This document shows positions 16,428-23,647 of a stretch of DNA of 31,474 nucleotides, in pieces; position 1 is the stretch's first letter, and every line of letters begins with the position of its first letter. The stretch covers positions 1 through 31,474 of the forward strand of contig JBIOJB010000025.1 in the NCBI GenBank assembly GCA_044450465.1, read 5' to 3'. Position numbers and translations under genes: made by a program. The notes below the pieces were generated by a model, which saw nothing but the letters and a program-made list of their open reading frames with translations, did no database searches and was not told the DNA's origin. The DNA is from JBIOJB01 sp044450465 (GTDB taxonomy: Bacteria > Chloroflexota > Dormibacteria > Dormibacterales > Dormibacteraceae).

Positions 16428-17143
16428 GCGAGCCGTATGCGATTGACGTCGAGAACGTGTCCAAGTCCTTCGGATCGGTCACGGCCCTCGACGGGGTGAC
16501 CCTCAAGGTCAAACGTGGAGAGATCTACGGACTCCTCGGTCCCAACGGCGCCGGCAAGACGACCCTCATCCGGCTTCTGGTCGGTCTCCTCGAAGCGCAC
16601 GCCGGGACTGTCACCGTGCTGGAGAAGCGCATGCCCGACGTGGACGTGCTCCGCCACATCGGGTACATGACCCAGCAGGCCGCGCTCTACCCCGGGCTGT
16701 CCGTGGAGGAGAACGTGCGGTTCTTCGCGGCAATCAACGGCGTCGAAGATGGTGTCAAGGAGGCGCTCGAGATGGTCGAGCTCTACCAGCGGCGCGGCTC
16801 GGTTGTCTCCACTCTCAGCGGCGGCATGCGCCAGCGATGCTCGCTAGCCTGCGCCATCGTGCACCGGCCGCAGCTGCTGCTGCTCGACGAGCCCACGGTC
16901 GGGGTCGACCCGCAGCTGAGGGTCCAGTTCTGGGAGGACTTTAGGAGGATGGCCGAGGCAGGCACGACGATCATCGTTTCCAGCCACGTCATGGACGAGG
17001 CGGAGCGATGCCAGCGGCTCGGCCTTATCCAGTACGGCAGGCTGCTGGCCGAGGGCACTCCAGCCGAGATCCGGAGCATGGCCGGAACCCAGAACCTCGA
17101 AGACGCCTTCCTCAAGCTTGCGGGCCCGGGGACACTTTCATGA
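16424..17143 (+). CDS. ABC transporter ATP-binding protein (drug/ABC-2 exporter type)
   Basis: A 239-residue nucleotide-binding subunit. Walker A is GPNGAGKTT (about 37-45), the Q-loop lies in GYMTQQAALYPGLSVEENV, the ABC signature is LSGGMRQR, Walker B is LLLLDEPTVGVDP, and the switch His is in IIVSSHVMDEAERC. The order and the short C-terminal tail match DrrA/CcmA/NatA-type exporters. ATG 16424 overlaps the regulator stop (ATGA), and its own stop overlaps the permease start in the same way, so the three proteins are made together. It energises the membrane subunit encoded next. The substrate is not predictable; efflux of a drug-like or lipid compound sensed by the TetR protein is the simplest reading. 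Confidence 0.95.
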   Translation: MSEPYAIDVENVSKSFGSVTALDGVTLKVKRGEIYGLLGPNGAGKTTLIRLLVGLLEAHAGTVTVLEKRMPDVDVLRHIGYMTQQAALYPGLSVEENVRFFAAINGVEDGVKEALEMVELYQRRGSVVSTLSGGMRQRCSLACAIVHRPQLLLLDEPTVGVDPQLRVQFWEDFRRMAEAGTTIIVSSHVMDEAERCQRLGLIQYGRLLAEGTPAEIRSMAGTQNLEDAFLKLAGPGTLS

Positions 17144-18240
17144 GCGGGCGTCGGGTCGGCGCGATCACCCGCCGGCTGCTGCAGCAGTTCAGGCGCGACC
17201 GGCGCACGCTCGCGCTCCTTTTCGTCGCACCAATCGTCCTGCTGGGACTGCTCGGATACCTGATCCGCGGCTCGGCGTCGGTGCCGGCGGTCGGCATCGC
17301 CAACGAGGACCAGGGTCCGCTGGGCACGACCGTGGCCGCGGCGCTCGCGCGGTCGAGCACGATCAGCACCTCCGCGATAAGCGCGGCGGACGGCAGTGCG
17401 AAGTTGAAGGACGGATCGCTCGCGGCCTACATCGTCTTTCCGCCCGACTTCAGCCGCCAAGCGCAGGCTGGGACTATCACCGCGCAGGTCCATCTCGAAG
17501 GTTCACAGCCAGGAACGTCGGCTCCGGTCCTTCAGGCCTTTCAGGCCGCCATGATCACGCTCGCAGCGCAGACGCCAGGCCAGGGTCTGCACGTCCAGCC
17601 ACAGGTCACGTACCTGTACGGAGGTCAGGGCTTCGACACGCTCGACTACTTCGGAGCGGCGTTCATCGGGCTGGTGGTGTTCTTCCTCGTCTTCGTTGTG
17701 ACGATCGTGTCCTTCCTGAACGAGCGCTCGCAGGGAACCCTGGAGCGGTTGATGGCGAGTCCTTTGCGACGAGGAGAGATCGTGCTCGGCTACATGCTGG
17801 GCTTTTCGATGCTTGCGCTCGTCCAGTCGGTCGAGGTGCTCGTCTTCTCGCTCGCGGTGCTCAAGGTCCACAACTCGGGAAACGTCGCCCTCATCTTCGG
17901 GATCGAGGCGATCATGGCCATCACCGCTGTGAACCTCGGGATCTTTCTCAGCATGTTCGCGCGCACGGAGTTCCAGGCAGTGCAGTTCATACCTCTCGTC
18001 ATCGTGCCCCAGTTCCTGCTGTCGGGAATCCTGTTCTCGGTCTCGTCGGAGCCGAAGGCTCTGCAGGTGCTTTCAGACGTGCTGCCTCTGACCTATGCGG
18101 TCAGCGGGCTCCGTGACGTGATGCTGAAAGGCGCGGACCTGACCTGGAGTTCGCTGCAGCTCGACGCCGGGGTCGTGCTGGCGTACGTGGTCGTGCTGAT
18201 CGCGGCAGGAACGGCAACCCTGCGCCGCCGAATCGCCTGA
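17140..18240 (+). CDS. ABC-2 type permease
   Basis: A 366-residue membrane subunit of the exporter. One N-terminal transmembrane helix (LALLFVAPIVLLGLLGYLI) is followed by a large extracytoplasmic domain (about 45-170, with VGIANEDQGPLGTTVAAAL and AYIVFPPDFS). Five further helices cover about 175-365, including the motif LNERSQGTLERLMASPLRRGEIVLG on the cytoplasmic side. This is the ABC2_membrane_3/YhgE-like layout, in which two permease and two ATPase subunits form the pump. The start is ATG 17140, overlapping the ATPase stop; an upstream open frame from 17008 lies inside the ATPase gene and is rejected. The operon ends here, with no obvious terminator in the 21 bp before the next gene. Confidence 0.93.
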   Translation: MSGRRVGAITRRLLQQFRRDRRTLALLFVAPIVLLGLLGYLIRGSASVPAVGIANEDQGPLGTTVAAALARSSTISTSAISAADGSAKLKDGSLAAYIVFPPDFSRQAQAGTITAQVHLEGSQPGTSAPVLQAFQAAMITLAAQTPGQGLHVQPQVTYLYGGQGFDTLDYFGAAFIGLVVFFLVFVVTIVSFLNERSQGTLERLMASPLRRGEIVLGYMLGFSMLALVQSVEVLVFSLAVLKVHNSGNVALIFGIEAIMAITAVNLGIFLSMFARTEFQAVQFIPLVIVPQFLLSGILFSVSSEPKALQVLSDVLPLTYAVSGLRDVMLKGADLTWSSLQLDAGVVLAYVVVLIAAGTATLRRRIA

Positions 18241-18261
18241 CGCCGCTACTCTCTAGTCGAG

Positions 18262-18564
18262 ATGCTCCTGGTCTGTTCGAGCCGCTGCGGCAGTCGCTTG
18301 TTCCGGGCGCTCTTCGCGGAGGTCGAGATCGACGCCTCGGGCGGATTCCAGCAATACCACGTGGCGCAGCCTGGCTACGTCTGCCTGAACTGCGGAGCGC
18401 CGGCAGTGGATCTCGCGGAGGTGCCTGGTGCGCTGGCGGCCGATGCCGAGGCGGACGCCACGCCTCAGGTCTCTGACGTGCTGTGCCCGGTCTGCGAGAC
18501 CATGGTGCAGCTCGACTCGGACATGGAGTGCCCGAACTGCGGGTCGCCGCTCGAAGCGGTCTGA
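18262..18564 (+). CDS. Small double zinc-ribbon protein
   Basis: A 100-residue protein of unknown function. The four CxxC-type motifs are CSSRC (5-9, irregular), CLNCG (about 41-45), CPVC (about 75-78) and CPNCG (about 90-94). The last two form a standard zinc ribbon; the first two could form a second. An acidic Ala-rich linker (residues 50-70) separates them. It is probably a cytosolic metal-binding or nucleic-acid/protein adaptor; no enzyme motif is seen. ATG 18262 is preceded by TACTCT at nine bases, so it may have its own leaderless promoter. It converges on the cysteine ligase gene with 13 bp between stops. Confidence 0.72.
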   Translation: MLLVCSSRCGSRLFRALFAEVEIDASGGFQQYHVAQPGYVCLNCGAPAVDLAEVPGALAADAEADATPQVSDVLCPVCETMVQLDSDMECPNCGSPLEAV

Positions 18565-18577
18565 GCTCGCCGCCCGA

Positions 18578-19813
18578 TCAGCTGAACGAGGCCGTGCCGA
18601 GCAGGACCGAGCTCATCGCCCGAACTGCGTTCCCGTCGCGAGCGCGCACTGCCGCTCGAAACGCGCGCACGGCGCGGGGCGTGTCGAGATCGTCTTCCAG
18701 GGCGGCGTTGAACTCCGCCACAAGCGCGGCGCCGGGACCCGACGGGCTGGTCCGGCGGCCGGCCCTCGGATCATCTGCGAGCACGCGGCGCGCTTCCTCG
18801 ATCAGCGTCGCGGCCCGCGCGAGCCCGGGCCACGAGAAGTCCCAGTCCCCGCTGTAGCGGTGGGACACGAGGTAAAAGCGCACCGCGGCGGCGGGAGCCT
18901 TCTGCAAAGCCTCGCCGACCTTGACCAGGTTGCCGAGCGATTTGCTCATCTTGCGGCCTTGATAGCGCACCAGCCCTGTGTGCATCCAGGCGCGCGCAAA
19001 CGGGGCCTTGCCGGTCAGCGACTCCGACTGTGCCCGCTCGGATTCGTGATGGCTGAACTCGAGGTCGCGGCCTCCTCCGTGGATGTCGATCTGGTCGCCC
19101 AGATATCGCCTGGCCATGGCCGAGCATTCGATGTGCCACCCGGGACGGCCTTTCCCAAACTTTGAGGGCCAGGAGGGCTCGTCCGGCCGCGATGCGCGCC
19201 ACAGCGGAAAGTCCAGCTCGTCGCGCTTGGCACCAGGACCCACCTGACCGAGAAGTCCTTCGTCGCGCAGCTTGGCCAGCATCGAGCGGCGGGTTCGGTG
19301 AGACAGCCGTCCGTAACCGCGATAGGTCCGCGAATCGAAGTAGAGCGCGTCGGTCTGGTAGGCGTGGCCCTTGGCGTGAAGCCGCGCAGCCGCCGCGCGG
19401 ATGCGATCGATCTCATCGGAGACGCGAGGCATGTGATCGGGCTTCCGCCATCCGAGCGCGGTCATGTCGCGCAGGTGAACGGCGGTCTCGCGGTCCGCCA
19501 GCGTCCGCCAGTCCAAGTTGTCACGGCGCGCGCGCTCGAACAGGGGATCGTCGATGTCGGTCACGTTCTGCACGTACCGCACGCGCACCCTCTGCGACTC
19601 GACGAATCGCACGAGGACGTCGAACATGCTGAAGGTGAAGGCGTGGCCCATATGGCCTGAGTCATAGGGCGTCACGCCGCAGACATACAGGGTGAGCGGT
19701 CGGCGCGGCGATTCTCCCGGCCGGCGCACGCGCACCTTCTTTTCGGTCAGCGTGTCACCGAGGCTCAGGCGCAGAGGTCGGTGGGCGGGCTTGATGGCCG
19801 GACGTGCGGTCAA
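18578..19813 (-). CDS. Short cysteinyl-tRNA synthetase family protein (CysRS- or MshC-like)
   Basis: About 411 residues from TTG 19813. It is a class I synthetase fold: the HIGH-type motif HMGH at about 54-57, KMSKS at about 288-292, and zinc ligands in CysRS spacing (Cys45, Cys230, His255, Glu259). It activates cysteine as cysteinyl-AMP. The fold up to the helical bundle is complete, but the C-terminal anticodon-binding extension of normal CysRS (about 460 residues) is missing. KMSKSLGNLV, DWRTLADRE and the overall length resemble MshC, the mycothiol cysteine ligase. DIHGGGRDL and the HHESE block resemble CysRS instead. The ORF continues to 19936 inside metK; that extension is unlike the family. 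Spacing to metK is 46 bp, with likely co-transcription. Confidence 0.85.
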   Translation of the reverse strand: MTARPAIKPAHRPLRLSLGDTLTEKKVRVRRPGESPRRPLTLYVCGVTPYDSGHMGHAFTFSMFDVLVRFVESQRVRVRYVQNVTDIDDPLFERARRDNLDWRTLADRETAVHLRDMTALGWRKPDHMPRVSDEIDRIRAAAARLHAKGHAYQTDALYFDSRTYRGYGRLSHRTRRSMLAKLRDEGLLGQVGPGAKRDELDFPLWRASRPDEPSWPSKFGKGRPGWHIECSAMARRYLGDQIDIHGGGRDLEFSHHESERAQSESLTGKAPFARAWMHTGLVRYQGRKMSKSLGNLVKVGEALQKAPAAAVRFYLVSHRYSGDWDFSWPGLARAATLIEEARRVLADDPRAGRRTSPSGPGAALVAEFNAALEDDLDTPRAVRAFRAAVRARDGNAVRAMSSVLLGTASFS

Positions 19814-19859
19814 CGGACGGGACGAGCTGCCGGTGCCTCGACGGCCGGGCGATCCAAGC

Positions 19860-21089
19860 TCAGCCGGCGGACTTGATGACCATCGAGGCTTCGGCCTGGA
19901 GAGCCTCCACCCTGTCGGTCTCTTCCCAGGGCACACCGAGGTCGTCGCGGCCGAAGTGACCGTAGGCCGCGGTCGGGAGGTAGATCGGCCTGAGCAGGTT
20001 CATGTTCGCGATGATCGCCGCCGGTCGGAGATCGAAGTGGCGCCGCACCAGAGCCAAAAGCTCGGCCTCGGAGACCGTGCCCGTGCCGAAGGTCTCGACC
20101 GAGATCGACGTCGGGTGTGCGCGACCGATGGCGTATGACACCTGGACCTCGCAGCGGTCGGCGAGGCCGGCGGCCACGAGGTTCTTGGCCACGTGGCGGG
20201 CGGCGTACGCGGCCGAGCGGTCGACCTTGCTCGGATCCTTGCCGCTGAAGGCGCCGCCGCCGTGTCGGGCAACGCCGCCGTAGGTGTCCACGATGATCTT
20301 GCGACCGGTCAGGCCGGCGTCCGCGGTCGGCCCGCCCACGATGAACATGCCGCTGGGGTTGACCATGATCTTGGTGTTGGCGTCGACTCCCATGCCCTTC
20401 AAAACCGGGTCTATGACGAGGGAGCGGACGCCCTCCGCGAGCTCCTTCTGAGTCACGTTCGCCGCGTGGTGAGTGGAGACGACGATGGCTTCGATCCGTT
20501 TAGGCCGGCCGAGCTCGTACTCGACTGTGACCTGCGTCTTGCCATCCGGGCGAAGGAAGGGCAGCGTTCCGTCCTTTCTCGTCTGGGCCAGCCGGTGCGC
20601 CAGGCGGTGCGCGAGCGCGATCGTCAGCGGCATCAGCTCAGGCGTCTCCCGGCAAGCGAAGCCGATCATCATGCCTTGGTCGCCTGCCCCCTGGAGGTCG
20701 AACGGGTCGTCGTGCTGGGTGCCCTCGCGCTCCTCGAGCGAGTGGTCGACGCTCGCGGCGATGTCCGGCGACTGCTCCTTCAGATAGACCTGGATCAGCG
20801 CATGGTCGGCGTCAAAGCCGATCTCTTCGCTGTTGTAGCCAATGTCACGAATCGTGTCGCGAATCGTGCGCTGTATGTCGAGCTCGGCGTGGGTCGTGAC
20901 CTCGCCGATGACGATGCATAGGCCCTTGGTGATCGCCGTCTCGCAGGCGACCCGGGCTGAGCGGTCCTGGGCAAGCATTCCGTCGAGGATCGAGTCGGAG
21001 ACCTGGTCACAGACCTTGTCGGGATGCCCTTCGGTGACTGACTCGGACGTGAGCAGGAAAGACTTGGATGAGCTGAACGAGGTAGTCAC
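19860..21089 (-). CDS. metK: S-adenosylmethionine synthase
   Basis: About 409 residues. It makes S-adenosylmethionine from methionine and ATP in the cytosol. Seen: FLLTSESVTEGHPDKVCDQVSD (ATP and metal contacts), the hexapeptide signature GAGDQGMMIGFA, the P-loop-like GGGAFSGKDPSKVDRSAAYAAR block and a standard C-terminal domain. The length is normal. GTG 21087-21089 is chosen; TTG 21101 is an in-frame alternative four codons earlier. TATGAT (minus strand, 21101-21106) lies 11 bases before the GTG as a possible -10 and overlaps that TTG, which argues against it. No SAM riboswitch is visible in the short upstream gap. Confidence 0.96.
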   Translation of the reverse strand: MTTSFSSSKSFLLTSESVTEGHPDKVCDQVSDSILDGMLAQDRSARVACETAITKGLCIVIGEVTTHAELDIQRTIRDTIRDIGYNSEEIGFDADHALIQVYLKEQSPDIAASVDHSLEEREGTQHDDPFDLQGAGDQGMMIGFACRETPELMPLTIALAHRLAHRLAQTRKDGTLPFLRPDGKTQVTVEYELGRPKRIEAIVVSTHHAANVTQKELAEGVRSLVIDPVLKGMGVDANTKIMVNPSGMFIVGGPTADAGLTGRKIIVDTYGGVARHGGGAFSGKDPSKVDRSAAYAARHVAKNLVAAGLADRCEVQVSYAIGRAHPTSISVETFGTGTVSEAELLALVRRHFDLRPAAIIANMNLLRPIYLPTAAYGHFGRDDLGVPWEETDRVEALQAEASMVIKSAG

Positions 21090-21137
21090 AACGGCAGCCA
21101 ATCATACCGATCGCCCGGCGATGACTCCGGCCCAGCG

Positions 21138-21401
21138 CTACGAACCGTTGTGATGTCTTGAGTCTTCGGGCTCCTGCCCGAGAAGCTGCGCTTGAAGGCT
21201 GAAGATATCGTCGAGCACCCGATCGATGCGCCGGCCCTCGAGGCGGTGTTCGGCGAGGACTCCAGCGCGTTGAAGGTACTGGCGAAGCGCTGAGCCGATG
21301 GGACCGTCGACCCGCTTTTGACCGCGCATCTGAGCTTCTTCGAGCAGCTGCAGGCAGCGGTCCAACGCCAGCTGCCTGGCCCGGTGCTCGCGAACCCTCA
21401 A
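21138..21401 (-). CDS. Small helical protein downstream of the Rieske gene
   Basis: An 87-residue ORF from TTG 21399-21401, one base after the Rieske stop (TGA-G-TTG), a spacing that fits translational re-initiation. The product is charged and mostly helical (VREHRARQLALDRCLQLLEEA, then a second helix near VLDDIFSLQAQLLGQ); no family was recognised. It is third in the sigma-Rieske unit and reads toward metK. The same frame stays open upstream to 21617, but that part overlaps the Rieske domain and has Arg/Ser-rich shadow composition. It could be a real small partner protein or a chance ORF. Confidence 0.45.
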   Translation of the reverse strand: MRVREHRARQLALDRCLQLLEEAQMRGQKRVDGPIGSALRQYLQRAGVLAEHRLEGRRIDRVLDDIFSLQAQLLGQEPEDSRHHNGS

Positions 21402-21402
21402 C

Positions 21403-22056
21403 TCAGGCAGTCCCCAAGACCTCAACCCGACCCGCCGCGGTGATGCGGACGTGCACCGCGTTGAGGGATGGGAGCGGGTTGCTGTAGGTGGTCGAGCGGC
21501 CTTCGGCGGTGAACGAAGCCGGATGGCACGGGCAGTCGAGGAGCGCGCTGCCGCTGTTCCACCAGAGCTCGCAGGGGAGGTGTGAGCACACCGAAGATAC
21601 GGCGGAGACGGTGTCACCGGAGCGAAAGAGGTAGGCTCCCACGCCGCCCGCGCTGACGCGCATGCCCTGCCCCTCTTTCAGGTCGCTGAACGCGGCGACG
21701 TCATGCCAGCTGCCGTTCACCGGCTCGATCGGGTCGCTGGAACGTCCCTGGGGCGCCGGGATCATCGACCTCCCCACGATTCCTCCGGCCGCCACGCCCG
21801 CCGCGAGCCCGAAGCCCGCCACCAGCGCCGCCCTACGAGTGAGCCAGAGCTCCTGTGGGGCTTGTGCGAGCGAGCCGGCCAGACGCTTGCGGAACCCGGG
21901 GCTCATGCGCTGCTCGCCTTGCCGCGCCGCAGCGAGACGAGCCGCGGCGATGATGGCGCCCTTCTCCTCGGCGTCGTCCGCGCGCAGCCCCAGACGCTTG
22001 CCGCGGAGCAGCGCCGACACGATCTGCTCGAGCCGGTCCTCGGGGGAGCGCTTCAC
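21403..22056 (-). CDS. Membrane-anchored Rieske protein with anti-sigma-like N-terminus
   Basis: 217 residues. Residues 1-70 are soluble, charged and helical, and resemble the short cytoplasmic regions of ECF-associated membrane proteins. A twin-arginine-like segment (LTRRAALVAGFGLAAG, 72-87) leads a single transmembrane helix to about 97. A high-potential-type Rieske 2Fe-2S domain follows outside: Cys157/His159 and Cys175/His178 as cluster ligands, plus Cys162 and Cys177 as the usual disulfide pair (CSHLPC...CPCH). GTG 22056 overlaps the sigma factor stop (GTGA). In bc complexes Rieske proteins carry electrons from quinol, but no cytochrome genes are nearby. The gene order suggests a redox-responsive anti-sigma factor; an ordinary electron-transfer role cannot be excluded. 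Confidence 0.88.
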   Translation of the reverse strand: MKRSPEDRLEQIVSALLRGKRLGLRADDAEEKGAIIAAARLAAARQGEQRMSPGFRKRLAGSLAQAPQELWLTRRAALVAGFGLAAGVAAGGIVGRSMIPAPQGRSSDPIEPVNGSWHDVAAFSDLKEGQGMRVSAGGVGAYLFRSGDTVSAVSSVCSHLPCELWWNSGSALLDCPCHPASFTAEGRSTTYSNPLPSLNAVHVRITAAGRVEVLGTA

Positions 22057-22595
22057 AGTGGGAACGGCACCTTGGCCGCGGCTCGAAGCGCCCGAAGCTG
22101 CATCACCTTGATCGCACCGACGGTCGAGCGCATCTCCGCTGCCACTTCCTTGAGTGAATACCCGTGAAGGAAACGGAGCTCCAGCACGCGCCTGTAATTG
22201 TCCGGAAGCTCCTCGAGCACCAGCTGCACCCTCGCAGTCGCGACCTCCGACGGTTGGGCCGGAGGTGGCCCGAGGGCGAGGTCCTCGTGGAGCTCCGCTT
22301 CGGACAGGCCCAGCCGCGTGCTCCAGAAGCCTCCGAGCACGGACCTCGCCGTGGCGAAAAGGTAGCCGCGGATCGAGCTGGCGGGAGCGCCCTGGCGGAG
22401 GCGCGGGATGGCCTTCATAGCGACCTGCTGGGTGAGGTCCTCGGCGTCGGCTCGGTTCCCGACGCGGGCGTAGATGAAGGCGTAGACCAGCTCGAGCTCA
22501 TCCAGGGCGATGGTGGTCGCCCTCGAAGCCGCGGGCAGCTCGAGGACGAAATCCGGTTCGGCCGAATCAGGAGGAGGCTCGCCAGGGGTGGTCAC
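22053..22595 (-). CDS. ECF-type RNA polymerase sigma factor
   Basis: 180 residues. Region 2 is at about 33-75 (ELVYAFIYARVGNRADAEDLTQQVAMKAIPRL), including the -10-recognition helix. Region 4 is at about 120-175 (LEELPDNYRRVLELRFLHGYSLKEVAAEMRSTVGAIKVMQLRALRA), with its helix-turn-helix for -35 recognition. There is no region 3, so it belongs to group 4 (ECF). The start is GTG 22593-22595. AACACT on the minus strand (22602-22607) sits six bases before it, consistent with a leaderless mRNA. Its stop overlaps the Rieske gene. The partner membrane protein probably controls its release. The target promoters are unknown. Confidence 0.93.
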   Translation of the reverse strand: MTTPGEPPPDSAEPDFVLELPAASRATTIALDELELVYAFIYARVGNRADAEDLTQQVAMKAIPRLRQGAPASSIRGYLFATARSVLGGFWSTRLGLSEAELHEDLALGPPPAQPSEVATARVQLVLEELPDNYRRVLELRFLHGYSLKEVAAEMRSTVGAIKVMQLRALRAAAKVPFPL

Positions 22596-22601
22596 CGCTT
22601 C

Positions 22602-22607
22602 AGTGTT
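22602..22607 (-). promoter_or_regulatory. -10 element of the sigma-Rieske operon
   Basis: AACACT (minus strand) lies six bases before the sigma factor GTG. Weak match to TATAAT; called because the same spacing recurs before several unlinked genes in the window. Confidence 0.35.
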
Positions 22608-22627
22608 ACAGGCTCGGGTTACGAGAA

Positions 22628-22654
22628 CCGGGCCGGGCGAGATGCCCGGCCCGG
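22628..22654 (-). terminator. Hairpin terminator after the DUF4349 gene
   Basis: A perfect 11-bp GC stem (arms 22628-22638 and 22644-22654) with a 5-base loop, 8 bp past the DUF4349 stop. The following minus-strand bases (TTCTCG) make only a weak T-tract. Confidence 0.6.
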
Positions 22655-22661
22655 GTCGTGG

Positions 22662-23579
22662 TCAGGCCTGACGGTGCGCCAACGGGGGGATGCGGCGGCG
22701 CCGCCAGACCAGGTAGCCGAGCCCGATCAGGACGAGCACGGGGCCGATCGCGCCGAGCCCGCTGATGAGGTAGTTGATCGTCGCGACGAAGTTGTGGGCG
22801 GCGTCGGAGAGCGCCGACGTGAAGCCCCACGTGTCGGCCGGCGAAGACTTGGCGACCACGACGCCCTCGGTGATTTCAACGCTGACCGTGCTGTAGGTCG
22901 TGTTGTGGTCGATGTATGAGATCTGACCTTTCAGCTGTTCGATCTGCTGGGTGATCTGGCCCAGCTGCGTCTGCACGGCGATGATGTCCGACACCGATTG
23001 CGCCTTGCCGAGCAGGGCGAGCATGGCGTCCCGCTGGGCCTCTTCGTTGGCCAGGCGGGCCTGGAGGTCGACGTACTGGGCGCTCACGTCGGTGCCGCTG
23101 ATGTGCTCGTTCTGGACCTTTCCCAGCTTGGTCACAGCGTCGATCGTCTCGTCGAACTTGGCGGCGGGCACCATGAAGGTGATGACGCCGCTCCGGATCT
23201 GGTCGGTCGGTGTGGACGGGTTGGCCTGGGCGTCCGTGCCGGCGATGTAGCCCTGCTCCTGCTCGACCAGCGCGCGGACCGCCGCCAGCTTCGAGTCAAA
23301 TGAGCCGGAGTCGACGCTGATCGACAGCTGGGCCTGGCGGATCACCTGGGGGCCCTGGATGGTGGGGACCGCGTCGGTCACGGGCGCCGGCCCGGTCGTG
23401 GTCGTCGAAGGCTTGGTCCCGATGATCGCCGGGGCGGGCTGCGCCACGGGCGCGCCTCCGGTGGACGATTGGCCGTTGAAGCCGCCGCCCGTGCTCGTGG
23501 AGCGGTCGGCCGTGCTCGAGGCCCCTCCGCAGGCGGCCGCGGCGGCGACGATGGCGAGGATGACGACGAGCTTTCTCAT
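22662..23579 (-). CDS. DUF4349 lipoprotein with C-terminal transmembrane helix
   Basis: About 305 residues from ATG 23577-23579. A GGAGG ribosome-binding site is about nine bases upstream. The signal peptide with lipobox (LAIVAAAAACGG) is followed by a Ser/Thr/Pro/Gly-rich spacer. The DUF4349 domain covers about 95-255, with a coiled-coil segment around 165-220 (QARLANEEAQRDAMLALLGKA...TQLGQITQQIEQLKGQISYI). A transmembrane helix (GAIGPVLVLIGLGYLVWRRRR) lies near the end. Such proteins sit in the cell envelope; their role is unknown. An upstream extension to 23633 precedes the signal peptide and is rejected. The hairpin at 22628-22654 ends the unit. Confidence 0.87.
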   Translation of the reverse strand: MRKLVVILAIVAAAAACGGASSTADRSTSTGGGFNGQSSTGGAPVAQPAPAIIGTKPSTTTTGPAPVTDAVPTIQGPQVIRQAQLSISVDSGSFDSKLAAVRALVEQEQGYIAGTDAQANPSTPTDQIRSGVITFMVPAAKFDETIDAVTKLGKVQNEHISGTDVSAQYVDLQARLANEEAQRDAMLALLGKAQSVSDIIAVQTQLGQITQQIEQLKGQISYIDHNTTYSTVSVEITEGVVVAKSSPADTWGFTSALSDAAHNFVATINYLISGLGAIGPVLVLIGLGYLVWRRRRIPPLAHRQA

Positions 23580-23635
23580 GTGACGGCCTCCAGCGAGATT
23601 CATTTGCTTACGAAACGCCGGCCGTCCCGGCACGT

Positions 23636-23641
23636 AACAAT
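23636..23641 (+). promoter_or_regulatory. -10 element of the ABC-F gene
   Basis: AACAAT lies six bases before GTG 23648, the leaderless spacing seen at other genes here. No Shine-Dalgarno sequence is present. Confidence 0.4.
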
Positions 23642-23647
23642 TGAGCC

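Noticed and set aside
19814..19936. Upstream extension of the cysteine ligase into metK
   Set aside because: Pro/Ser/Arg-rich shadow composition, overlap with metK and no match to the family N-terminus.
21090..21137. SAM riboswitch upstream of metK
   Set aside because: The gap is under 50 bp and shows no conserved aptamer structure.
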